A DNA stretch of 64,000 nt from Symmachiella dynata (GTDB lineage Bacteria; Planctomycetota; Planctomycetia; Planctomycetales; Planctomycetaceae). Position numbers and translations under genes: made by a program. Every line of letters begins with the position of its first letter. Within the stretch, counting starts at the first letter, position 1. Shown in pieces: positions 35,116 through 44,061 of the stretch. Under the pieces are notes generated by a model that made no database searches, was not told the DNA's origin, and worked only from the letters and a program-made list of their open reading frames with translations. The DNA is taken from contig NZ_CP036276.1 in NCBI RefSeq assembly GCF_007747995.1, positions 440,001 to 504,000 on the forward strand, written 5' to 3'.

Positions 35116-37730
35116 ACACACTCTTCGAGTCCTTTAGTTCGTCGTTTACCGGTAACAATGCGTCAGCATTTGCGTTCGATATGGCGGTGCGTTCAACGGT
35201 TCTGCTGCTAGTGGCGCTTATTGCATTGGCCATTTGCCGCCGCGCTTCGGCAGCGGCTCGGCATCGGCTGTGGTTGTTGTCGGTGGTGGGGGTGTTGTTG
35301 ATTCCCATTTTGTATCTGGCGGCGCCGCAACTGAAATTCGCGTTGCCCGGTGGTGATAAACCGGCGCGTTTCTCGGAAGCGACGTCGATCACTTCGCAAT
35401 GGCTGTTCACGGAAACAATTCCAAGCAGCAAGCCAAACAGTGCGCAGCCAGCAACGCCTGCTAGCCCTGAAACGTTAGAGACAGCAAGTAAGATGAGCGT
35501 GGTCGTTGATGCTCCTGCGTGGCACACCGGTGACGTGCTACTCGTCGCCTGGGCTGCCGGGGTGGTGATCGTGGGGCTGCTGAGTTTGATCAGCATCGCC
35601 TCCGCTCAGCTATTAGTGCGCAAGTCAGCGGTGTTGACGGATGATGCTTGGCAGGGTTTGTTGTTGTCGTTGCGGGAACAACTCGGGATTTCGCGGATGG
35701 TGCAACTGCGTAGCTGCGATCGGCCGATTTCACCGATGACGTGGGGGCTGTGGCGGCCGGTGATTTTGTTGCCGCGGGATTGTGCGAGCTGGACGGATGA
35801 GTGTCGTCGGGCGGTGTTGCTGCATGAACTGGCGCATATTCAACGGCACGACTGGTTGTCGCAGATGTTAGCTCAAACGGCGTGTGTGGTGTATTGGTTT
35901 CACCCGTTGGTGTGGTTCGCAAACCGTCAAGTGCGCAAAGAGAGCGATCGTGCCGCTGACGACGTGGTACTGACCGCCGGGATGCCGGCAACGACGTATG
36001 CGGAACAACTGCTGGTGATCGCCCAACAGATTTCAACCGAGTGGCTGCACCCGGCACCGGCGATGGCGCGGCGCGGGCAATTGTCGCAGCGGATTGGCGT
36101 ATTACTCGACCCTCGCCGTAATCGCCGCGGTTTGGGGCGACGTGCGGCGGTGCTGATGACGGTCGTTGCGATTTGCGCAGTGGCATTTATTGGAGTGGTC
36201 TCAGTGACGGTGGCTGAGGACGAAGCATTAGCAGCAAAACCAACTTCCGCATCGAAGCCCGCGACCGCTGATGACAAACTGACTGAGGCGAAAAAGCGGA
36301 TCGAACGGGCGTTGCAGAGTAAACTGGATGTGGAAATTGAGGACATGCCGCTTCAGGAGGTGGCGAAATACTTTGGTCGTCAATTGGATGTGAATGTGTG
36401 GATAGATGAAGCTGCGATCAACCAGCAGGGACTGCGCGTTGATACACCCATGACCATAAAACGAAAAAGTATCTCCGCCCATTCTGCATTAACGGAGTTG
36501 CTCGGACCATGGCAGCTAGTCGCCGTCGCAAACGGGGATGTATTACAGATCACAAGAGACCCGTTGACCAACCGAGAACGGATCGAGCGGGAATTGCAAA
36601 ACACAACGGAAGTCGACTTCCAGGATCAACCCTTAACCGACGTCGTCTTGTATCTTAAGGATTTGCACAACATCCAAATCGTCATCGACGATGCGGCGCT
36701 CAATGACGCGGGGATTGATCCTGACTCGCCGGTGAATATGACGCTGGCGGGGAACACGGCTGAATTCGCGCTGCGGTTAATACTGGAACCATTGGGGTTG
36801 GAAGCGGTGGTCGATGATGATGTGCTGAAGATCACCACTAAATCCGTGGCGGCGGGGATTTTGGAAACGCGCGTTTATGATTTGAAGAACATCTTGGGAT
36901 CGGCTTGGGGACCCCAGCAGGTCGACTTGTTGCGTCAAGCGATCATCAAGTGCGATACTCCGACTACGTGGACCGAGGCGGGGGGGGCGGGGGTGATCGC
37001 TCAAGGTCCTGCTACAGACGAGGAGCAAATCGACACCTCCGCAGCCGGGATTCTAGTCATCCGCCAGACAACAAACGTGCATCAGCAGATTCTGGAATTG
37101 CTGGCCGATCTGCGGTCGGTTTTAAATCCACCCGGCGAGAAAACAGCAGAGCTGACGACGCGGGAGAAAAACGAACAGGCAATCCGCAAAGCATTGGCCT
37201 CACCCACAGAGGTGGACTTTCAGGATCAACCGTTGACTGATGTCGTCTTGTATCTTGAGGATTTGCACAACATCCAAACCATCGTCGATGACGTGGCGTT
37301 GAACGACGAGGGGATTTCGACGGATACGCCGATTAGTCTGACCCTGGCCGGTATACCGCTACAGAAGGTCCTGCGACTCATGCTGGGGCCCATAAAACTA
37401 CAGGCAGTCCCTTATGGGGAAGTCTTGCTGATTACGACTGCATCCAGGGCCAAGGAACTGCAAATTGTGCGGATTTATGACGTGAGCGACGTGCCGTTTG
37501 GCCAGGATCCCAAAGTATTGGCCGCCACGATTCAATCCACCGTTGCGCCTGGCAGTTGGAAAGGGGCCAAAGGTGGTGGTGCGATAGCTCCTTTCAGTGG
37601 TTCGATATTGAGGCCGGAAAATCAAATTGACCCCTTTCGCGTAAACAATCTGCTCATCGTCCGCCAAACCGAACAGGGGCACGAGCAGGTGGCGGCGTTG
37701 TTGAAACAGCTACGGCGGGTAAAACGGTAG
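35112..37730 (+). CDS. M56 (BlaR1-like) metallopeptidase fused to three secretin-N/STN-like repeats
   Basis: This is an 872-aa membrane protease. N-terminal membrane helices (about 20-40, 52-75, 135-155) surround the M56 domain, with zinc motif LHELAHIQRHD at about 238-242 and the downstream RKESDRAADD. A further helix lies near 345-365 (AVLMTVVAICAVAFIGVVSV). Beyond it, outside the membrane, are three repeats resembling secretin N-terminal/STN domains. They start at about VEIEDMPLQEVAKYF (405), VDFQDQPLTDVVLYLK (500) and VDFQDQPLTDVVLYLE (700). The last two form exact 200-residue units, each with a second half ending in LVIRQT. No penicillin-binding domain is present. The signal sensed is unknown, but peptide, polysaccharide or envelope-protein binding by the repeats is the natural inference. 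The start overlaps blaI by 4 bp. Confidence 0.82.
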   Translation: MNTLFESFSSSFTGNNASAFAFDMAVRSTVLLLVALIALAICRRASAAARHRLWLLSVVGVLLIPILYLAAPQLKFALPGGDKPARFSEATSITSQWLFTETIPSSKPNSAQPATPASPETLETASKMSVVVDAPAWHTGDVLLVAWAAGVVIVGLLSLISIASAQLLVRKSAVLTDDAWQGLLLSLREQLGISRMVQLRSCDRPISPMTWGLWRPVILLPRDCASWTDECRRAVLLHELAHIQRHDWLSQMLAQTACVVYWFHPLVWFANRQVRKESDRAADDVVLTAGMPATTYAEQLLVIAQQISTEWLHPAPAMARRGQLSQRIGVLLDPRRNRRGLGRRAAVLMTVVAICAVAFIGVVSVTVAEDEALAAKPTSASKPATADDKLTEAKKRIERALQSKLDVEIEDMPLQEVAKYFGRQLDVNVWIDEAAINQQGLRVDTPMTIKRKSISAHSALTELLGPWQLVAVANGDVLQITRDPLTNRERIERELQNTTEVDFQDQPLTDVVLYLKDLHNIQIVIDDAALNDAGIDPDSPVNMTLAGNTAEFALRLILEPLGLEAVVDDDVLKITTKSVAAGILETRVYDLKNILGSAWGPQQVDLLRQAIIKCDTPTTWTEAGGAGVIAQGPATDEEQIDTSAAGILVIRQTTNVHQQILELLADLRSVLNPPGEKTAELTTREKNEQAIRKALASPTEVDFQDQPLTDVVLYLEDLHNIQTIVDDVALNDEGISTDTPISLTLAGIPLQKVLRLMLGPIKLQAVPYGEVLLITTASRAKELQIVRIYDVSDVPFGQDPKVLAATIQSTVAPGSWKGAKGGGAIAPFSGSILRPENQIDPFRVNNLLIVRQTEQGHEQVAALLKQLRRVKR

Positions 37731-38647
37731 CGGCCGTTGTGGAAAGGGCGTGTGCTTTGAGTCGCTGCATTGGGCGATTCCGTGCCACCGGTCTGTTTGC
37801 GATTTTCCGCAATTCCGGATTTTGGGGTAAATCAGAATTGCAAAGCGTTACCGGGCGAATCAGAATCATCGTTCGGTAGGCCCTGGTTTGCCTACTGGGA
37901 AGGCCGTTTTTTTAATTGACCCAAAGCCCGTTTCCAGCCCGTTTTTTATTGACAGCCTGTTCGAATCGTCCAAAATAAGGGGGCGGTCCGGTTTGATCGG
38001 CGCATTCCGTCGTAACGTACTGTTCGACGAGCGTGTTGTCGATGAAAAGTGATGTTGCGTTCAAACAACAATTGGGGCGCCGAATCGGGAAATGCTGTTA
38101 GGGGGCATCATCGGCAGGGGAAGGTGGAAAAGGAATTCGAGCTCAATACAGCGGGAATAGCCGCTTGGCGCGAGAGTCTGACCCTTCCTGTTCGACTTCG
38201 GTATGAAACGTGCTAGGGAGTTAGGCACGAATGTTGACAACCGGGAAATCGGCCGGTCGGTCTTGATAGCGATACGAAACGAAATACCGTTACGTTTGTT
38301 ATTCTAAGAACAGAACCGGCTAGACCGCCTGATGCAGTCTGGGAATTGATCCACGACGGATATCGACGTGTTAGACTGCTCAAAGGAAGCTGCGGCAAGA
38401 TGCCGCGCCAGTCGCAAGAAATTCGGCAACGTGCCGCATTCTGCCTGCGGCTAGCGTTTGATTTTACGACAGTACGGTGGTCAGTGACTGCCGGTCGGGG
38501 AATTGAGCCGTGCATGTTTCACGGGGCAAGGACGCATGGAATTGGAATCCAATGAGAACGGTGATTGCAACCGATGGGGACGGAGTCCGCGCTGAACGCA
38601 GGGATAGTGATCGTCAGAAGCACGAAGTGATTCGAGGAGTATAGCCG
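37731..38647. other. 917-bp intergenic region before the exopolysaccharide locus
   Basis: No coding frame here is convincing. A possible terminator lies at 37874-37913 (listed separately). A candidate promoter TTGACA (37949-37954), 16 bp, CAAAAT (37971-37976) follows it. The remainder has several small hairpins (for example CGGCAAGATGCCG at 38391-38403). This may be a long 5' leader of the exosortase transcript, but I recognise no riboswitch class in it. Confidence 0.45.
37874..37913 (+). terminator. Possible terminator after the M56/STN gene
   Basis: GGTAGGC pairs with GCCTACT around CCTGGTTT. After nine more bases comes a run of seven T (37907-37913). An alternative longer stem uses GGCC...GGCC right before the T run. 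The gap between the first stem and the T run weakens the call. Confidence 0.4.
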
Positions 38648-39631
38648 GTGGGAACCAGCGAAAAGAATTCAAAACCAGTATTCGGCGTCCAGGTTTGGGT
38701 TGGATTAGCCGTCCTGCTGGCAGCCGTTATGTGGGCCTATTGGCCGACGGTCACGACCATGGCGGGAAAATGGGAGAACGATCCCCAATACTCGCACGGT
38801 TGGCTGGTGCCGTTATTCGCAATTGCCTTGTTGTGGCTCCGCTGGGATAAGCTGGAACCGGAAAACCTCAAAACCAGTTGGTGGGGCGTCGGCCTGTTGG
38901 TGCTGGGGGCTGCGATGCGGCTGGGGGCTGGTTGGATCAACTTCGACTGGTTTGACGGGATGTCCATCATTCCGACACTAGCAGGCCTGTGCATGCTGTT
39001 CGGCGGTATGGCCGCCATGAAATGGGCCTGGCCGGCATTTGCCTTTTTGGTCTTTATGGTTCCGCTTCCGTTCCAAGTGGAACGGATGATGATGGGGCCG
39101 CTGCGAAATCTGGGCACCGTGACCAGTTCGTACGTGATGCAGACGCTCGGTCTTCCCGCCATCGCCGAAGGAAACATCATTCACCTGGGCGAACATACGA
39201 TTGGTGTGGCCGAAGCGTGTAGTGGATTGCGGATGTTGGTGATCTTTTTTGCCCTGTCGGCGGCTGTGGCCTTGATCATTGATCGCAACATTTGGGTCCG
39301 GTTATTGATTCTAGCCAGCGCGATTCCGATTGCGTTGATCTCCAATATTGCACGGATCACCGTCACCGGCATGGCGTATCAGTTGGCCAGCCCTGAATTG
39401 GCGGAAAGCTTGTTCCATGATTGGGCGGGTTGGCTGATGATGCCGTTTGGACTGTTGCTACTTTGGGGAGAATTGTGGCTGCTTTCGCACCTGTTCATTG
39501 AGGAATCCGACGACGACTACGACTCGTTGGCCATGGGTTTCTCCAGGACGGCGACAGCGGCAAATCCCAAGGATGGTGGGGCCGATTCGGATGCGAAAGG
39601 GTCGGGCAAAATTCATTTGCCACTACCTTAA
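38648..39631 (+). CDS. Exosortase (EpsH-like transpeptidase)
   Basis: This is a 327-aa integral membrane protein with about eight hydrophobic helices. The exosortase/archaeosortase catalytic residues are visible: Cys near 191 in EACSGLRML, Arg near 236 in SNIARITVTG, and His near 257 in FHDWAGWL. GTG 38648 is supported by AGGAG nine bases upstream. Exosortases cut PEP-CTERM-like signals and attach proteins to an extracellular polymer or lipid. Its position at the head of an exopolysaccharide cluster with an EpsI gene fits the EpsH-type subgroup. No PEP-CTERM substrate protein was seen in the window. The subgroup (XrtA, XrtU or other) I leave open. Confidence 0.9.
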   Translation: MGTSEKNSKPVFGVQVWVGLAVLLAAVMWAYWPTVTTMAGKWENDPQYSHGWLVPLFAIALLWLRWDKLEPENLKTSWWGVGLLVLGAAMRLGAGWINFDWFDGMSIIPTLAGLCMLFGGMAAMKWAWPAFAFLVFMVPLPFQVERMMMGPLRNLGTVTSSYVMQTLGLPAIAEGNIIHLGEHTIGVAEACSGLRMLVIFFALSAAVALIIDRNIWVRLLILASAIPIALISNIARITVTGMAYQLASPELAESLFHDWAGWLMMPFGLLLLWGELWLLSHLFIEESDDDYDSLAMGFSRTATAANPKDGGADSDAKGSGKIHLPLP

Positions 39632-39646
39632 GGGCGGAAAGAATAG

Positions 39647-39678
39647 AAACCTCGTCACCCGTGGTGGCGACGAGGTTT
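39647..39678 (+). other. Perfect hairpin between exosortase and autokinase genes
   Basis: AAACCTCGTC (39647-39656) and GACGAGGTTT (39669-39678) are exact complements around ACCCGTGGTGGC. No T run follows, so it is not a standard terminator. It may stabilise the transcript end or attenuate reading into the autokinase gene. Confidence 0.6.
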
Positions 39679-39767
39679 GAGTTGAAACATATTTGCGTAG
39701 AAATTTTTCAGCTGGACATGGGCAGCCGGTAATAGACCGACTGACTTTACCCCTGAGCCGAGACATC

Positions 39768-42140
39768 ATGATGCAATCAAATCAAGAACCAAACCACTAC
39801 CGAAACGGAAATGCCGGCGTTCCAGCGTACACCAATGGTGGTGGCGGTGGTGGTGGTGGAGCGCTCGTACCGGTTGGTAATGGCATGGAACCATCGCCGG
39901 CCTCGATGGGGGGCAATGAGGGAGCCGGTCAGGTTGATCCCAAGGCATTGTTGAATGCATTTCGTCGCCGGTGGTTTTTGGCGGTGACGGTCGGTTTGTT
40001 TTGTGGAGGGAGCGCAGCAGCTGCGGTGTACTTGTTGGTGCCGCCGAATTACGTCGCGTCATCCATCGTTTACATCGACGCCACACCAGGGACGGTGTTG
40101 CAGGATAGCAGTTCGTTTAGCAGCGATTTTGATACCTTCAAGCGAACGCAAATGTTCCGCGCGTTGCAGCGCGTCGTGTTGGATACCGCTTTAAGCGAAC
40201 CGGTTCGCAACAGTGAACTGAAGCGATATGGGTTCAAAACAATCGGCGACCTACCGCTAATCAAGGCGCAAGCGTTTCCGATCGATTGGTTGGAAGCGAG
40301 ACTCTCCGCGTCGGGACGCCAAGAGGAATTCTTTGCGATCAAGATGGAGTATAGCGAAAAACCGGAGGAGTTGGCGGAGATCGTCAACGCCATCACGCAG
40401 GTCTATTATCGCGACATTGCGAACGAATCGAAGCTCCTTGACAAAAAGCGGATTGCTATGTTGATCGAGTTGTCCGACGACTACGAGCAAGAGACCAAAA
40501 AGAAGCTTGACGAGATAGCAAAACTAGGGCGGCGCCTGGGCATTACCAGTGAAGAGGAACTTAGCCTGGACATTGCCGCCGACAACGCATTCTCCAGAGA
40601 GCTGCAGCAACAATACTTTGACCTCACGATCATGCGGTACAATTTGAAATTAGAGACCCGGATTACGGAAAAAATTGGGGATACCGTCGAGGAAAATCCT
40701 GATATTCAAGCCGAAATGATCGAGACACTCATCGATCGTGATCCGAAAATGGCTGACCTATTAGTCAAAGCCGATGCGATTGAGGCGAATATCCGTCGAT
40801 ATGAAGAAACATTGAAAGACACGGAAAACAACTCGGTGCTGAAGTCTGCACGCCGTGAGCAAGAAACAACTCAAGAAGCGATCGCAAAATACCGTGAAGA
40901 ACTCCGGCCGATCATCGAGCAAAAAATCCGTGAAAGTGGCAACGCTCAAAACCCAGACGATTTACCCGCTGAGGAACGGATTGCGAGGATGGATGTTATC
41001 CTCGAGCAATTAAAAGAAGAGCTCGACAATCGGAAAATACAAAAAACACAGATCGTAACGGACTCGTTTGAATTGCAACAACTGCAAAAAGAAGCAGCCA
41101 AGTTAGAGGCTCGAACTGATGAGATCAATAACAAAATCGATGTGCTGAAGATTGAATTGGGTGCACCGGATCGAATTAAAGTCGCGCAATGGGCTGAAGT
41201 TCCGCGGATCAAGGATTGGGAATCGCTGTACAAAAAATCGGCGATGGCCGGCTTGGGCGTGTTTGGACTGTTTGTCGCCGCCATTGTTTGGTTTGAATTC
41301 CAAGCAAAACGGATTGATACCTTGGGCGACGTGACCGGCGGTTTGAACTTGCGAATCATGGGAGCCTTGCCGCAAATGCCGCGGTGGGCCAGCCAAAAAT
41401 CCTCCAAGGCGAAGAAGACAGCCAAGAGTGCGTTTTGGCACAGCGTGCTGACCGAATCGATCGACGCGGCTCGGACGGTGTTGATTCGCGATGCGAATGT
41501 GGAATCGACCCGGCTGGTGATGGTTGGCAGCGCAATTTCCGGTGAAGGCAAAACAACGTTGTCCTGCCATCTGGCAGCCAGTTTGGCCCGTGTCGGCCGA
41601 AACACGTTGCTTGTCGACTGCGATTTCCGAAAATCCAATGTGCACCGAGTCTTCGGTGTCGAAGAACAACCCGGCTTGAGTGAAGTTTTGTTGGGGACAG
41701 CGTCGCTGGAAGAGGCGATTAAATCGCCGAGCGACGACGGCCCGGATGTCCTTCCCGCCGGTCAATTCAATTCGCAGCTATTGGCGGCACTGGCTCAAGA
41801 TGGTTTGGGCAAGATCTTCGAAGAACTCAAGAAGAAATACGAATTCGTTGTCGTCGATTCCTCCCCAGTGTTGCCGGTCACCGATTCGTTGATGGTCGCC
41901 CAGCACGTGGATGCGGTGATCCTTTCGATTCGCCGCGACGTGAGTCGTCGTCCCAAAGTGGCCGCCACACGCGACCGGTTGGCCATGTTGGGCGTTCCGG
42001 TATTAGGCGCGGTTGTGATCGGTCTGGATGGTGAGACGAGCGGATACCGTTCCGGATACGGCGGTTACGGGTACGGTTCGCGCTATGGCTACGGCTACCA
42101 ATACAATCGTTCGCCCGAACCAACACCTTCGCAATCGTAA
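39768..42140 (+). CDS. Polysaccharide co-polymerase with BY-type tyrosine autokinase
   Basis: The product is 790 aa from ATG 39768 (a second ATG follows at once). A Gly-rich N-terminus (GGGGGGGGALVPVGN) is followed by a Wzz domain with a first helix (about 65-90, FLAVTVGLFCGGSAAAAVYLL). A long coiled coil outside the membrane (about 200-480) and a second helix (about 495-515) lead to a cytoplasmic kinase. The kinase has Walker A SGEGKTT (about 590), Walker A' LLVDCDFRKSN and Walker B FVVVDSSPVLP. The C-terminal Tyr cluster (SGYGGYGYGSRYGYGYQY) is the autophosphorylation tail. It controls chain length and export of the exopolysaccharide. Codons 40716-40928 encode a segment shared with the coiled-coil protein at 31080-32480. 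Confidence 0.9.
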   Translation: MMQSNQEPNHYRNGNAGVPAYTNGGGGGGGGALVPVGNGMEPSPASMGGNEGAGQVDPKALLNAFRRRWFLAVTVGLFCGGSAAAAVYLLVPPNYVASSIVYIDATPGTVLQDSSSFSSDFDTFKRTQMFRALQRVVLDTALSEPVRNSELKRYGFKTIGDLPLIKAQAFPIDWLEARLSASGRQEEFFAIKMEYSEKPEELAEIVNAITQVYYRDIANESKLLDKKRIAMLIELSDDYEQETKKKLDEIAKLGRRLGITSEEELSLDIAADNAFSRELQQQYFDLTIMRYNLKLETRITEKIGDTVEENPDIQAEMIETLIDRDPKMADLLVKADAIEANIRRYEETLKDTENNSVLKSARREQETTQEAIAKYREELRPIIEQKIRESGNAQNPDDLPAEERIARMDVILEQLKEELDNRKIQKTQIVTDSFELQQLQKEAAKLEARTDEINNKIDVLKIELGAPDRIKVAQWAEVPRIKDWESLYKKSAMAGLGVFGLFVAAIVWFEFQAKRIDTLGDVTGGLNLRIMGALPQMPRWASQKSSKAKKTAKSAFWHSVLTESIDAARTVLIRDANVESTRLVMVGSAISGEGKTTLSCHLAASLARVGRNTLLVDCDFRKSNVHRVFGVEEQPGLSEVLLGTASLEEAIKSPSDDGPDVLPAGQFNSQLLAALAQDGLGKIFEELKKKYEFVVVDSSPVLPVTDSLMVAQHVDAVILSIRRDVSRRPKVAATRDRLAMLGVPVLGAVVIGLDGETSGYRSGYGGYGYGSRYGYGYQYNRSPEPTPSQS

Positions 42141-42231
42141 CGCGAAATTTACAGTCGGCGGCTGATGTCGACGGAAATGGTGAGGACGGCGTTAGTTTCC
42201 AAACAATTCGTTTGTCGTTGAAAGATCCGAG

Positions 42232-42939
42232 ATGGTACGCATAATTTCACTGGTCATCGCCTTGGTCATTATCATTGGAACCGGCATAGTTCACGGTAAC
42301 TATGCAGGCCGCTGGGGCGCGGCGGACGCATTGATTCTGGCGGCCAAAAAAATCGATAATATCCCGATGGATTTCGGAGATTGGAAGGGACGCGATCGCA
42401 AGATCGATCCCGAGGATACGAAGCGGGCACAGGCTGAGCGGATTTTCGCCCGCGAATATGTCAACGAAAAAACACGTATGGCCATGTCGGTCTTGATCGT
42501 CTGCGGTCGTCCTGGAACAGTCAGCGTGCATACCCCCGACATTTGTTTTCAGGGGCAAGGACGTATCATGATGAGCGCTGTCCCCGAGACCGTCACGGTC
42601 GATTTGGGTGAAGAGTCCGGCAAGCCGCTCGTCGAAGAATTCCAAACGGCCGACTTTCATCGTCCCGATGCCGCTAACCGTGAGCAACAGCGGGTCTATT
42701 GGACCTGGTCGACTGATGGAACTTGGGTCGCACCGAGCAATCCTCGTGTGGAATTCATCTGGAACAACACTTTGTACAAGCTTTACATTGTGCGCAGCGT
42801 TTCGCCGCTTGAGGAGTTGAAAGAGGGCGAGCTTGATCCGTCGTTGCAATTCGCCGAACAGTTGATTCCGGTGCTGAACAAAGCACTGTTTGATTTACCG
42901 TCGGGAGAAACCAAAGCAGCACCCGTGGCTGCCAAATAA
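42232..42939 (+). CDS. EpsI domain protein (DUF3485)
   Basis: The 235-aa protein has one N-terminal membrane helix (about 3-22) and an extracytoplasmic EpsI domain. The recognisable stretches are GDWKGRDRKIDPED, a CGRPGTVSVHTPDICFQGQG segment (matching the EpsI HxPExC pattern) and YKLYIVRSV near the end. EpsI is found with EpsH exosortases, sometimes fused, and is needed for exopolysaccharide production in known cases; its biochemical role is unsettled. ATG 42232 lies 91 bp after the autokinase stop. The gap to the deacetylase contains a perfect hairpin (43045-43066). Confidence 0.85.
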   Translation: MVRIISLVIALVIIIGTGIVHGNYAGRWGAADALILAAKKIDNIPMDFGDWKGRDRKIDPEDTKRAQAERIFAREYVNEKTRMAMSVLIVCGRPGTVSVHTPDICFQGQGRIMMSAVPETVTVDLGEESGKPLVEEFQTADFHRPDAANREQQRVYWTWSTDGTWVAPSNPRVEFIWNNTLYKLYIVRSVSPLEELKEGELDPSLQFAEQLIPVLNKALFDLPSGETKAAPVAAK

Positions 42940-43044
42940 GAAGTCTCGACGCGATCAGCGATCCTCTCTGACTGGGACACTCACTGTGAGCAGTCATCCT
43001 GTTCGGGCATTGATGATTCGCAACGACCTCCCCCAATCGATTTG

Positions 43045-43066
43045 ACGGTCGGCTGCTGCCGACCGT
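43045..43066 (+). other. Perfect hairpin before the deacetylase gene
   Basis: ACGGTCGGC and GCCGACCGT pair exactly around TGCT, 32 bp ahead of the deacetylase start. No T run follows. It could be a processing or attenuation site within the operon. Confidence 0.6.
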
Positions 43067-43098
43067 TGAGCCCACCCCGAATTCCGACCGCAGATCCT

Positions 43099-43980
43099 AT
43101 GTTGAACGCCTTTACTGTCGATGTTGAAGATTATTTTCAAGTCGGCGCGTTCGCAGATCGAATTCCCACATCGAGCTGGGATGATTTCGAAGGACGCGTT
43201 GTCCCCAACACGCGGTCTGTGTTGGACCTGCTTGAAAAACATCAGGTGCGCGGCACCTTTTTTATCCTGGGTTGGACGGCGCAGCACTATCCTGAATTGG
43301 TTCGCGACATCCAGCGCGGCGGGCATGAAATCGGTAGCCATAGTCATTGGCATCAGCTGATCTACGAAATGACACCGGAAGAGTTCGCCGACGATCTGAA
43401 ATTAAGTTGCCGCATCATAGAAGACATCACCAGTGAACCGGTGAAGATGTTTCGTGCTCCCAGTTTTTCAGTCACCGGGCAATCGTTGTGGGCACTGGAC
43501 ATTTTGGCGGAAAACGGTATTGAGTTTGATTCGAGCATTTTTCCCGTGCACCATGACCGGTATGGAATTCCCGACGCAGAACCATTCCCGTATCGCATCG
43601 AGAATGAGCAGGGCGGACTGTGGGAGTTTCCCCCTTCGGTCTATCGCGTGGCCAATCGGATGAATCTTCCGGTTGCCGGCGGCGGGTATTTTCGACTCTA
43701 TCCGGCGCGGCTGACCATCGAATGCATCCACCGCATCAATCGCAGCGGGCAGCCGTTTATGTTTTACATTCATCCGTGGGAAGTCGATCCCGAACAACCG
43801 CGGCTACCGTGCGGCTGGCGTTCGCGGTTTCGGCACTATCAAAACCTCGGTTCCACCCATCGGAAGTTGGATCGTTTGTTGGGCGAAGTTTCCTTTGGAA
43901 CAATGACGGACGCTTTGCAACCCTCGCTCGAACAATCGGCATGCACGGCGTCCTCCACAAAAATATCAGCGGGCTCGTGA
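43099..43980 (+). CDS. Polysaccharide deacetylase, exosortase-associated type
   Basis: ATG 43099 gives 293 aa beginning MLNAFTVDVEDYFQVGAF, the usual start of the exosortase-linked polysaccharide deacetylase group. The NodB metal site is seen in DVEDYF and EIGSHSHWHQ (His-x3-His), with MFRAPSFSVT for the third motif. The C-terminal part (GGGYFRLYP to FMFYIHPWEVDPEQP) is the DUF3473 extension. It would remove N-acetyl groups from the exopolysaccharide or its lipid-linked unit. The frame is open 57 bp upstream without a ribosome site. Confidence 0.9.
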   Translation: MLNAFTVDVEDYFQVGAFADRIPTSSWDDFEGRVVPNTRSVLDLLEKHQVRGTFFILGWTAQHYPELVRDIQRGGHEIGSHSHWHQLIYEMTPEEFADDLKLSCRIIEDITSEPVKMFRAPSFSVTGQSLWALDILAENGIEFDSSIFPVHHDRYGIPDAEPFPYRIENEQGGLWEFPPSVYRVANRMNLPVAGGGYFRLYPARLTIECIHRINRSGQPFMFYIHPWEVDPEQPRLPCGWRSRFRHYQNLGSTHRKLDRLLGEVSFGTMTDALQPSLEQSACTASSTKISAGS

Positions 43981-44061
43981 GAGTGGTCCCGCCCTACTGC
44001 CCACATGCGGTGGGTTGATGAACGTTCTAACTGTTTGGTTCGGCCCCACTGGAGCCTATTT

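Noticed and set aside
37955-37975. TTCGAATC as a possible tRNA T-loop
   Set aside because: No matching stem, anticodon arm or acceptor stem lies around it.
38213-38555. Short overlapping frames on both strands in the 917-bp gap
   Set aside because: They overlap each other, show no ribosome site or recognisable protein pattern, and look like chance frames.
38510-38580. Fragments resembling the c-di-GMP-I riboswitch (CACGGGGCAAGGACGCA, ACCGATGG)
   Set aside because: The spacing is far too short, the P1b and P2 stems are missing, and only isolated short words match.
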